A stretch of 64,000 nucleotides of DNA from Cognatundibacterium aquatile. GTDB lineage: Bacteria; Pseudomonadota; Gammaproteobacteria; Burkholderiales; Burkholderiaceae_D. A program made the translations under genes and the position numbers. The stretch is taken from assembly GCF_014699135.1 (NCBI RefSeq), contig NZ_JACOFT010000005.1, positions 288 to 64,287 of the forward strand. Reading direction: 5' to 3'. This document shows, one piece after another, positions 56,632 through 64,000 of this stretch. The notes under the pieces are model-generated. The model saw nothing but the letters and a program-made list of their open reading frames with translations, was not told where the DNA came from and ran no database searches. The first letter of the stretch is position 1. Each line of letters begins with the position of its first letter.

Positions 56632-56934
56632 ATGATTCTCGAACTTGCCGACATCCGCATTCACCCAGGACAACAAGAACAATTTGATGCTGCTATTCAG
56701 CGTGGGCTGGATGAAGTCATTTCCCAGGCCAAAGGGTTCAGCGGTTTTAAAGTGAATAAGGGGATAGAGTCCCCTGAACGCTATGTCCTGATGATTTTTT
56801 GGGAAACACTGGAAAATCACACGATAGATTTCCGCGAATCTCCGGCCTTTTTGCAATGGCGCTCTATCGTTGGTCCGTTTTTTGCGGCACCACCAACCGT
56901 CGAGCATTTCAGCCTGCTGACAAAATCATCCTGA
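56632..56934 (+). CDS. Antibiotic biosynthesis monooxygenase (ABM) domain protein
   Basis: 100 residues, one ferredoxin-like ABM domain: ELADIRIHPGQQEQFDAAI at the start and FIWETLENHTIDFRESPAF-like blocks later. Such proteins act as heme- or cofactor-free oxygenases or stress proteins; the activity is unproven. Start ATG 56632. A single gene preceding the glutathione locus. Confidence 0.82.
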   Translation: MILELADIRIHPGQQEQFDAAIQRGLDEVISQAKGFSGFKVNKGIESPERYVLMIFWETLENHTIDFRESPAFLQWRSIVGPFFAAPPTVEHFSLLTKSS

Positions 56935-57072
56935 ATTCCGTAGGGATATTCCCTGGCTTGACTTGATTCTCTGCGTTTCACCCCAAGCTAAGAGAGTCTT
57001 AAAAAGCCGGCACGCTCCCCAGATATTTGCGAAAGCTGCCGGCGACTCAGGCAGCTTATCAAAAAGGTCACT

Positions 57073-58371
57073 ATGGTTCCGCATCTTGTCACGGCTCTCA
57101 ACGGGCCACTGCACGATCTCGAAAAGAAAATTCTGGAGGCAACGCCCGCCATCGAACGTTGGTTCCGTCTGGAGTGGCAGGAACATACGCCGCCATTTTA
57201 CTGTTCCGTCGATTTACGCAATGCGGGATTCAAATTAGCCCCTGTCGATACCAATTTATTTCCGGGTGGATTTAATAATCTGGCAACAGAAATGCTGCCA
57301 TTGTCAGTGCAGGCAGCAATGGCGGCGATAGAAAAATATTGTCCCGATGCCAAAAACCTGTTGCTGATCCCGGAAAGTCATACACGCAATACCTTTTATC
57401 TGCAAAACATCGCCCGCCTGATGCAGATATTCCGTCAGACTGGTCTGAACGTGCGCCTCGGTTCTTTATCTGCAGATATTACCGAGCCGACGCCGATTGA
57501 TCTGCCGGATGGCAGCCAGCTGATACTCGAGCCGCTGGAGCGCTCTGAAAATGGGCGCCGTCTGGTGCTGAAAAATTTTGATCCGTGCACCATCGTTCTG
57601 AATAACGATTTGTCGGCAGGCATACCGGCGATTCTGGAAGAGCTCAATGAGCAAACCTTGTTGCCGCCGCTGCACGCGGGCTGGTCTATGCGCCGCAAGA
57701 GTAATCATTTTTCATCGTATGATGAAGTGGTGAAAAAATTTGCCAAACTGGTCGATATTGATCCGTGGATGCTCAATCCGTTTTTCACCAAAGTGAATGG
57801 GATTAATTTTCACGATGGCACAGGCGAAGACGCGCTGGTCGCCGCAGTTGATACGATACTGGCGAAAATCCGTAAAAAATACAAAGAGTACGGCATCAAG
57901 GAAAAACCGTTCGTGATCGTCAAGGCAGATGCTGGCACTTATGGCATGGGCATTATGACGGTGCACCATTCCGACGAAGTCCGCGAGTTGAATCGCAAAC
58001 AGCGCAATAAAATGTCCGTCATTAAAGATGGCATAGCCGTCACTGATGTGATTGTGCAAGAAGGTGTGTACACCTTTGAGCAGATCAAAGATTCCGTCGC
58101 TGAACCGGTCGTCTATATGATCGATCGCTATGTTGTCGGTGGCTTTTACCGTGTGAATGAAGAGCGTGGCATCGATGAAAATCTGAACGCACCGGGGATG
58201 CAGTTTGTGCCGCTGGCTTTTGCCCAGCAACATGCGGTGCCGGACATGAAAGCAAAACCAGGGACGGCAGCACCGAATCGTTTTTACATGTATGGTGTGG
58301 TGGCGCGGCTGGCATTGCTGGCGGCTTCACTCGAGCTGGAAAAAACGGATCCTGATCCTGAAATCTATTAA
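57073..58371 (+). CDS. gshA: Glutamate-cysteine ligase, Acidithiobacillus (TIGR02049) type
   Basis: 432 residues of the gshA_ferroox family, unrelated in sequence to the class-I enzyme at 8999. Blocks: PVDTNLFPGGFNNLA, PESHTRNTFYLQNI, TLLPPLHAGWSMRRKSNHF, FVIVKADAGTYGMGIMTVH, FYMYGVVARLALLAASLE. It makes gamma-glutamylcysteine for GshB, encoded 51 bases downstream. This gene next to gshB and PTS genes is the usual Burkholderiales arrangement. ATG 57073 has AAAGGTCACT upstream. Confidence 0.92.
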   Translation: MVPHLVTALNGPLHDLEKKILEATPAIERWFRLEWQEHTPPFYCSVDLRNAGFKLAPVDTNLFPGGFNNLATEMLPLSVQAAMAAIEKYCPDAKNLLLIPESHTRNTFYLQNIARLMQIFRQTGLNVRLGSLSADITEPTPIDLPDGSQLILEPLERSENGRRLVLKNFDPCTIVLNNDLSAGIPAILEELNEQTLLPPLHAGWSMRRKSNHFSSYDEVVKKFAKLVDIDPWMLNPFFTKVNGINFHDGTGEDALVAAVDTILAKIRKKYKEYGIKEKPFVIVKADAGTYGMGIMTVHHSDEVRELNRKQRNKMSVIKDGIAVTDVIVQEGVYTFEQIKDSVAEPVVYMIDRYVVGGFYRVNEERGIDENLNAPGMQFVPLAFAQQHAVPDMKAKPGTAAPNRFYMYGVVARLALLAASLELEKTDPDPEIY

Positions 58372-58422
58372 TTGGCCTGCTGGCTTGTCGCCGGTGCGCC
58401 GTCATTTTCTTTAAAAATTGCC

Positions 58423-59370
58423 ATGAAAATCGCCTTTCTGACTGACCCGCTGTCGCAGTTCAAGACTTATAAAGATTCCACTTTTGCGATGATGCGCGAG
58501 GCAGTCAGGCGAGGTTACGCGGTGTATGCGTTTGGCCCGGCAGACATGGCGCTGGAAGGTGGCAAAGTCATTGCCAGCATCAGTAAGATTACGCTGACTG
58601 GTGACAGCGAAGACTGGTATCGCGCCGAAGCGCCACAGGCGTTGCCGCTGAGTGCTTTCGATGCGGTATTGCAGCGTAAAGACCCGCCGTTTGATATGGA
58701 ATATATCTACGCGACTTATTTGCTGGAGCTGGCAGAACAACAGGGCGCACGCGTCTTCAACAAACCGGCAGCGATACGCAATCACAATGAAAAACTGAGC
58801 ATTGCGCAATTCAGCCAGTTCACCGCACCGACGTTGGTGACCCGCGATGAGCAGCGTATCCGCGCGTTTCACCGCGAACATCAGGACATCATTCTGAAAC
58901 CGCTCGACGGCATGGGCGGCGCCGGTATTTTCCGGATTCGTGCCGATGGCATGAACCTGGGTTCCGTGATCGAAACGCTGACGCTCAATGGCAGCCGCAC
59001 CATCATGATCCAGCGCTATATTCCCGAGATCGTCAATGGTGATAAACGTATTTTGCTCATCGGTGGCAAGGTCGTGCCATATGCGCTGGCGCGGATTCCG
59101 CAAAACGGCGAAGTGCGTGGCAATCTGGCGGCGGGCGGTGTTGGCGTGGCGCAGGAATTGTCGGCGCGCGATCTTGAGATTGCGCAGACTTTGGCGCCGC
59201 AGCTTTATCAAAGAGGCTTGTTGCTGGTAGGATTAGACGTCATTGGCGATTGCCTGACCGAAGTCAATGTGACCAGCCCGACCTGTTTCCAGGAAATTAC
59301 GCAGCAAAAAGGCGTGGATGTGGCCGCGATGTTTATTGATGCGCTTGAAACAGCCGTTTCAGGGCGTTAA
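58423..59370 (+). CDS. gshB: Glutathione synthetase
   Basis: 315 residues, normal length. ATP-grasp enzyme joining Gly to gamma-glutamylcysteine. Diagnostic: IAFLTDPLSQFKTYKDST, RKDPPFDMEYIYATYLLE, NKPAAIRNHNEKLS, DIILKPLDGMGGAGIFRI, GLDVIGDCLTEVNVTSPT. ATG 58423 is chosen; the open frame reaches 58372, but its extra residues are not conserved. It follows the ligase at 57073 in one operon. Confidence 0.95.
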   Translation: MKIAFLTDPLSQFKTYKDSTFAMMREAVRRGYAVYAFGPADMALEGGKVIASISKITLTGDSEDWYRAEAPQALPLSAFDAVLQRKDPPFDMEYIYATYLLELAEQQGARVFNKPAAIRNHNEKLSIAQFSQFTAPTLVTRDEQRIRAFHREHQDIILKPLDGMGGAGIFRIRADGMNLGSVIETLTLNGSRTIMIQRYIPEIVNGDKRILLIGGKVVPYALARIPQNGEVRGNLAAGGVGVAQELSARDLEIAQTLAPQLYQRGLLLVGLDVIGDCLTEVNVTSPTCFQEITQQKGVDVAAMFIDALETAVSGR

Positions 59371-59452
59371 TATACTCCCCGGGGTATGTCGTAACCCCCT
59401 AATGAAATCAAGGAGAGTAAGTGAAAATTGGCACATACTCCCTCTATTTTGA
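59368..59452. repeat. Dispersed intergenic element, copy C
   Basis: It begins in the gshB stop region: near-palindrome ATACTCCCCGGGGTAT (59372-59387), AACCCCCTAAT, CAAGGAGAGTAAG, and ends GGCACATACTCCCTC. It aligns with the reverse complement of copy A and shares its ACCCCCnTAAT centre with copy B. It fills the gap between gshB and the EIIA gene and so could influence PTS expression. Confidence 0.6.
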
Positions 59453-59458
59453 GAAATT

Positions 59459-59866
59459 ATGGTTGGAATACTGTTGATGACCCACGCGCCGCTAGGCTCG
59501 GCATTTATCCAGGCTGCAGCCCATGTTTTTCGCGGTATGCCGGAGCGCCTGGAAGCGATCGATGTGATTGCCGATCAGAATACGGATGATGTGCACCGTC
59601 TGGCGCTGGAAGCGGTACAACGACTCAATGACGGCTCCGGCGTGCTGGTGATGACCGATATCATGGGTGGAACGCCATCCAATTGCTGCCGCCAGCTAGG
59701 CGAACCCGATCAGGTTGCCACCATTGCCGGTATCAGCTTGCCGATGTTGTTGCGGGCGATTACTTACCGTAATGACGCGCTCGATGTGGTTGTGGAAATG
59801 GCACTCGCGGGCGGTCAGAATGGCGCGCTGCGGATAGATAACCGTATCCGGCTGTCACCGAATTAA
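59459..59866 (+). CDS. PTS EIIA protein, mannose/fructose type
   Basis: 135 residues of the PTS EIIA-Man family. His9 in LMTHAPLGSAF is the phosphorylation site, and VMTDIMGGTPSN is diagnostic. It accepts phosphate from HPr. No EIIB or EIIC gene is next to it, as in the incomplete, probably regulatory PTS of betaproteobacteria. HPr starts 21 bases downstream. Copy C of the dispersed element lies just upstream. Confidence 0.93.
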   Translation: MVGILLMTHAPLGSAFIQAAAHVFRGMPERLEAIDVIADQNTDDVHRLALEAVQRLNDGSGVLVMTDIMGGTPSNCCRQLGEPDQVATIAGISLPMLLRAITYRNDALDVVVEMALAGGQNGALRIDNRIRLSPN

Positions 59867-59887
59867 TCAAAGAGTTGAAAGTAGAGC

Positions 59888-60157
59888 ATGATCCAACAAG
59901 AAATTGAAATTGTGAACAAACTTGGTCTGCATGCGCGCGCATCGGCCAAATTTACGCAACTGGCCAGTAAATTCAAAAGTGAAGTCTGGGTGACACGCAA
60001 TGGTCGCCGTGTGAATGGCAAGTCGATCATGGGCGTGATGATGCTGGCGGCGGGTAAGGGCAGCAAAATCATGCTGGAAACCGATGGTGCCGATGAGCAG
60101 GAATGCTTTGATGCCATCGTCAATCTCGTCAATGATAAGTTTGGTGAAGGCGAGTAA
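59888..60157 (+). CDS. ptsH: Phosphocarrier HPr
   Basis: 89 residues. His15 in GLHARASA accepts phosphate from EI. Ser46 (GKSIMGVMML) is the position of HPr kinase phosphorylation; an HPrK gene is not in the window. Followed by EI after a 123-base gap. It is part of the EIIA-HPr-EI set. Confidence 0.95.
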   Translation: MIQQEIEIVNKLGLHARASAKFTQLASKFKSEVWVTRNGRRVNGKSIMGVMMLAAGKGSKIMLETDGADEQECFDAIVNLVNDKFGEGE

Positions 60158-60280
60158 TGATTTTTTCCGCGCAGACCATGTGAAGTGTTCCAGGTGCGAT
60201 GGTTCTGCAGTGTTGTATCCGTTTGCTCATTTTCCTGAAGGCAGGTGAGTAAAGACAATTAAGAACATGGGGCACGAGGC

Positions 60281-62047
60281 ATGGCATCATTTACATTGCA
60301 AGGCATCCCTGTTTCACGCGGTATCGCGATCGGTCGCGCGCATTTATTGCGTCCGGCTGCGCTGGATGTGAAGCATTATCTGGTTGCGCAGGAATTAGTC
60401 GAGGCGGAAGTGCTGCGCCTGCAAAACGCAATTGCGCAAGTCCACGTTGAATTACAGGCGATCTGGGCCGATCTGCCGCAGGATGCACCGACCGAGCTCG
60501 GCGCTTTTCTGGATGTACACGCTCTCATTTTGTCCGATCCCATGGTATCGGAAGCCCCGCTCGATATTATCCGTACCCGCCATTACAACGCCGAATGGGC
60601 GCTCGTGACTCAGGTCGATGAGCTGTCGGCGCAGTTCGATGAAATCGAAGACGATTATCTGCGCGAACGCAAAGCCGATATTCAGCAAGTTGCCGAGCGG
60701 GTGTTGAAAGTGCTGACCGGCTCTTCTAGTCAGGTTCCTTCTTCCGATGGGATAGATGAGCGCACCGCTAACATGGTCGTGGTCGCCAGAGATATTTCTC
60801 CGGCAGATATGATGCAATTCCGCGATGTCGCTTTTACCGGGTTTGTCACCGATGAAGGCGGGCAAAATTCGCATACTGCAATTGTGTCGCGCAGCCTTGG
60901 TATCCCTGCCGTGGTCGGTATGGGGAATGCTTCGCAACTGATAGAACAGGATGACTGGCTGATCATCGACAGCGATGCCGGCGTGGTCATCGTTGCGCCG
61001 CCGACGATGGTGCTGGAACAATATCGTGAACGTCAGGCGCTGCTGCTCAAACAAAGAAAAAAACTCTCCAAACTCAAAAAAACCCCGGCGGTGACGCAGG
61101 ACGGCATTGAAATTACCTTGCTGGCAAACATCGAATTGCCGGGCGACGCCACCCCTGCGCTTGAGGCTGGCGCCAGTGGTGTTGGCCTGTTCCGTTCTGA
61201 ATTTCTGTTTATGGAGCGCAGCGGCGAACAGCATCAGTTGCCGAGTGAAGAAGAGCAGTTTGATGCTTATCGTAAGGCGGTACTTGGCATGAAAGGCCGT
61301 CCTGTCACCATCCGCACTTTAGACGTGGGTGCTGACAAACCACTGGAAGCGGCTGAACACAATATTCTCAACCCTGCCTTAGGTTTGCGGGCAATACGCT
61401 ATTGTCTGGCCGAGCCGCAACTTTTTCTGACGCAATTGCGGGCAATCTTGCGTGCGTCTGCATTTGGGCCGGTCAAAATTCTGATTCCGATGATGGCGCA
61501 TGGATTTGAAATCGAACAGACCTTGCAACTGATCGCGCAGGCCAAGAAAGAACTGACGGCAGAAAAGAAAGAATTTGATGCAGGCATACCGATCGGCGCG
61601 ATGATAGAAATTCCCGCTGCCGCGCTGGCGCTGCCGATGTTTGTTAAAAAGCTCGACTTCTTATCTATCGGCACGAATGACTTGATCCAGTACACGCTGG
61701 CAATTGATCGCGCCGATCACGAAGTTGCACACTTATACGATGATTTACATCCGGCGATTTTGCAGTTATTGCAGATCATCGTCAGTACGGCAGAAAAAGC
61801 CGGGATTCCTTTGTCGATTTGTGGCGGTATGGCAGGCGATTTACGCCTGACCCGCTTATTGGTCGGCATGGGATTCCGGGAGTTATCAATGCCTGCGGCG
61901 TTGTTACCAGAGATTAAACAGGCGATTCTGAATACCCGGTTTGACACCTTGCAACCATATGTGAAAAAGATCTTGCGCAGCTATGATTCTGCGGTGATAC
62001 AGGAAACGCTGGGTCATATGGAAGCGCTTGGCAAAACGTTGCATTGA
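60281..62047 (+). CDS. ptsI: PTS enzyme I
   Basis: 588 residues. It transfers phosphate from PEP to HPr. His198 in GGQNSHTAIVSRSLGIPAVVG is the active site; later blocks are GVGLFRSEFLFMER, TIRTLDVGADKP, SIGTNDLIQYTLAIDR and CGGMAGD. Full length. It is the third gene of the PTS set. A 123-base spacer before it could hold its own promoter. Confidence 0.96.
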   Translation: MASFTLQGIPVSRGIAIGRAHLLRPAALDVKHYLVAQELVEAEVLRLQNAIAQVHVELQAIWADLPQDAPTELGAFLDVHALILSDPMVSEAPLDIIRTRHYNAEWALVTQVDELSAQFDEIEDDYLRERKADIQQVAERVLKVLTGSSSQVPSSDGIDERTANMVVVARDISPADMMQFRDVAFTGFVTDEGGQNSHTAIVSRSLGIPAVVGMGNASQLIEQDDWLIIDSDAGVVIVAPPTMVLEQYRERQALLLKQRKKLSKLKKTPAVTQDGIEITLLANIELPGDATPALEAGASGVGLFRSEFLFMERSGEQHQLPSEEEQFDAYRKAVLGMKGRPVTIRTLDVGADKPLEAAEHNILNPALGLRAIRYCLAEPQLFLTQLRAILRASAFGPVKILIPMMAHGFEIEQTLQLIAQAKKELTAEKKEFDAGIPIGAMIEIPAAALALPMFVKKLDFLSIGTNDLIQYTLAIDRADHEVAHLYDDLHPAILQLLQIIVSTAEKAGIPLSICGGMAGDLRLTRLLVGMGFRELSMPAALLPEIKQAILNTRFDTLQPYVKKILRSYDSAVIQETLGHMEALGKTLH

Positions 62048-62275
62048 ATCCGGAACAGGTTTGACGATGAGGCTGGAGTTCGTTATCCTTGCCAACTTAG
62101 ATGCAATTAGATACAGGCGCCGATTTGAAAATCAGCTTGCGGGCGCGGTCTGGACAATTTCCGGACAATAAATACGGCTAAAGCGAGCTTGAATGCAGCT
62201 TTCCTTCCTTCACATTCAGCCCTTCTTTTAGCCTTCCTTAGTTTTTGAACGAGAATTTTCTCGATGGAAGAGTGT

Positions 62276-63427
62276 ATGTCAGCCTTACCAGGATCCGTTG
62301 GTGCCGTGACACCACAGGCGTTTCACTTTGAGGCGCCGTTGCCTTTACAAAGTGGCGCATCAATTGCCGGATACACCTTGATGGTGGAAACCTATGGCAG
62401 CTTAAATGCAGATAAATCAAATGCCGTACTTATTTGTCATGCCTTGAATGCATCTCATCATGTCGCAGGTTACTACGCCGACCAGCCCAAGAATATAGGG
62501 TGGTGGGACAACATGGTCGGCCCCGGTAAACCGGTAGATACCAACCGTTTTTTTGTGATCGGCGTCAATAATCTTGGTTCCTGTTTTGGCTCCACCGGCC
62601 CTATGCATACGAACCCCGCCACGGGCAAACCTTATGGCGCTGATTTTCCGGTGGTCACCGTAGAAGACTGGGTCAACGCGCAGGCGCGTCTGGCAGATGT
62701 TATGGGGATAAAGCAATTCGCTGCGGTCATGGGCGGCTCGCTTGGTGGTATGCAGGCACTGGCGTGGAGTATTTTGTACCCGGATCGTTTGCAGAACTGC
62801 GTGGTAATCGCATCGACGCCAAAACTGTCGGCGCAGAATATCGCGTTTAACGATGTGGCGCGGCAGGCGATACTGACTGATCCGGATTTTCACGGCGGTG
62901 ATTTCTATGCGCATGGCGTCGTTCCGCGCCGTGGCTTAAGAGTGGCGCGCATGATAGGTCATATCACTTATTTGTCGGATGACGATATGGCCGAAAAATT
63001 CGGACGTGATCTGAAGTCGGATGATTACCAGTTTGGCTACGGCGTCGATTTTGAAATTGAATCTTATCTCCGCTATCAGGGCGATAAATTTTCAGATTAC
63101 TTTGATGCCAATACGTATTTGCTGATCACCAAAGCGCTGGATTATTTTGATCCGGCCCGCCATACCGATGGCGATCTGACCAAAGCGCTGGCGACAACCA
63201 AAGCGCAGTTTTTACTGGCCTCATTCACTACCGACTGGCGTTTTTCGCCTGAGCGCAGCCGTGAAATTGTGAAAGCCTTAATCAGTAACAAACGCACCGT
63301 CAGCTACGCTGAAATTGATGCGCCTCACGGACACGATGCATTCCTGCTGGACGACTCCCGTTATCTGAATCTGGTTGCGGCGTATTTCGATCGCATTGCG
63401 ACAGAACTGAAAGGAGTGTCAGCATGA
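62276..63427 (+). CDS. metX: Homoserine O-acyltransferase
   Basis: 383 residues, alpha/beta-hydrolase fold. Nucleophile Ser155 in [10 protein letters not shown]; the catalytic His is in [20 protein letters not shown] lies near the oxyanion hole. It makes O-acetyl- or O-succinyl-homoserine, the first committed step of methionine synthesis. Many proteobacterial MetX proteins use succinyl-CoA, so the acyl donor is open. I place the start at ATG 62276 with GGAAGAG upstream; ATG 62264 would add four residues. The stop overlaps metW (ATGA). Confidence 0.94.
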   Translation: MSALPGSVGAVTPQAFHFEAPLPLQSGASIAGYTLMVETYGSLNADKSNAVLICHALNASHHVAGYYADQPKNIGWWDNMVGPGKPVDTNRFFVIGVNNLGSCFGSTGPMHTNPATGKPYGADFPVVTVEDWVNAQARLADVMGIKQFAAVMGGSLGGMQALAWSILYPDRLQNCVVIASTPKLSAQNIAFNDVARQAILTDPDFHGGDFYAHGVVPRRGLRVARMIGHITYLSDDDMAEKFGRDLKSDDYQFGYGVDFEIESYLRYQGDKFSDYFDANTYLLITKALDYFDPARHTDGDLTKALATTKAQFLLASFTTDWRFSPERSREIVKALISNKRTVSYAEIDAPHGHDAFLLDDSRYLNLVAAYFDRIATELKGVSA

Positions 63428-64000
63428 ATTTTTCAGAATTAAATCAATTACGTCCCGATCTGGCTTTTATTGCCGACTGGATTCAGCCGCAGTCACAAGT
63501 ATTGGACGTGGGTTGCGGCGATGGCGTCATGCTTGATTATCTGCAAACCGACAAACAATGCAGTGGCTACGGCATAGAGATCGCGGACGACAAAACACTT
63601 GCCTGCGCGAAACGTCATATTAATGTGATACAGCAAGACATGGAAAATGGTCTGGGCATGTTTGATGACAATGCTTTTGACACTGTGTTGTGCTTATCGT
63701 CATTACAGATGATGAAGCATGTGGAACCTTTGTTGCGTGACATTGCCCGCGTCGGTCGTGAAGCCATCGTCTCTTTTCCGAATTTTGGCTATTGGCCGCA
63801 TCGTACTGCATTATTGCTGGGGAAAATGCCGGTATCGAAATCCTTGCCGTATCAGTGGTATGACACGCCGAACGTTCGTTGTGCAACGATTTATGATTTC
63901 GCCGATCTTGCCAACGAAGTCGGTCTGGAAGTCATGCAATGTGTTGCTCTGCATGAAGGTCAGCCAGTGAATTTTTTACCTAACTTGCGTGGCAGTCTGG
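63424..64000 (+). CDS. metW: MetW methionine-biosynthesis protein, partial at window edge
   Basis: Begins [20 protein letters not shown] and runs off the right edge after 192 codons. The S-adenosylmethionine-dependent methyltransferase motif [12 protein letters not shown] is followed by GIEIADDK and a FPNFGYW block. These are typical of MetW, which acts with MetX in the methionine pathway. The start overlaps metX by ATGA. Confidence 0.95.
   Translation, partial: MNFSELNQLRPDLAFIADWIQPQSQVLDVGCGDGVMLDYLQTDKQCSGYGIEIADDKTLACAKRHINVIQQDMENGLGMFDDNAFDTVLCLSSLQMMKHVEPLLRDIARVGREAIVSFPNFGYWPHRTALLLGKMPVSKSLPYQWYDTPNVRCATIYDFADLANEVGLEVMQCVALHEGQPVNFLPNLRGSL

Noticed and set aside
62048..62275. SAM riboswitch upstream of metX
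   Set aside because: No recognisable SAM-I, SAM-II or SAH aptamer pattern was found by eye; only A/T-rich promoter-like sequence.

Overview
The window reads as chromosomal DNA of a betaproteobacterium, most likely an Oxalobacteraceae-type member of Burkholderiales (Herminiimonas-like). This is inferred from three gene neighbourhoods typical of that order. One is an Acidithiobacillus-type glutamate-cysteine ligase, gshB, PTS EIIA, HPr and EI in a row. Another is metX overlapping metW. The third is a Liv-type ABC transporter bounded by acyl-CoA ligases. Genes are dense, base composition is moderate, and overlapping ATGA stop/start junctions are common. No rRNA, tRNA, insertion sequence, integrase or CRISPR array was recognised.

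Layout. 1-1.6 kb is an AT-richer accessory patch. It holds the start of a secreted cysteine-repeat protein built from near-identical 54-bp tandem repeats, and a TTG-started two-gene cassette of a DUF5343 protein and a Swt1-like HEPN protein with an intact R-x4-H RNase motif. 2.2-8 kb (minus strand) has a VirK/YbjX protein, a VOC protein, a lipoprotein operon, a small exported protein, and an M14 peptidase coupled to an alpha/beta hydrolase with a 13-Gln microsatellite. 8.1-11.9 kb has an AIM24-like protein, an E. coli-type gshA, a VOC protein and a DEDD-exonuclease-like protein with altered catalytic residues. 12-18.3 kb encodes a giant hybrid histidine kinase and a REC-HD-GYP regulator. 18.6-21.8 kb has a DUF1700/GIN-domain pair and an orphan sugar-type binding protein.

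21.8-29.9 kb is a heavy-metal RND efflux module (adaptor, pump, DUF3240, outer-membrane factor). It is divergent from its OmpR-type two-component system, with a PmrA/QseB-like direct repeat between them. 30-36.2 kb is mostly metabolic: a YhiN-type flavoprotein, PilZ, YbaK, DUF1289, MBL hydrolase, a dienoyl-CoA-isomerase-like protein, TetR and a nitronate-monooxygenase-type enzyme. 36.4-42.4 kb has an alpha-carbonic anhydrase with a long Lys/Glu-rich leader region, an EAL protein, a Cache protein and a Tat-exported molybdenum hydroxylase pair.

42.6-51.1 kb is one long minus-strand operon: long-chain acyl-CoA ligase, LivG, LivH, LivM, binding protein, LivF and a PaaK-like ligase. It probably imports carboxylic acids and activates them to CoA esters. 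51.5-56.9 kb has a Crp/Fnr regulator, a DUF2520 protein, a diguanylate cyclase, a glycine-zipper protein, an AI-2E-family permease and an ABM protein. 57-64 kb holds the second glutathione-synthesis locus, the regulatory PTS and the start of metXW.

The best candidates for something undescribed are the DUF5343-HEPN cassette, the 18-residue Cys-repeat protein beside it, a three-copy intergenic element with ATATACT-N6-AGTATAT palindromes, and a 13-codon ORF with a hairpin between livH and livM.
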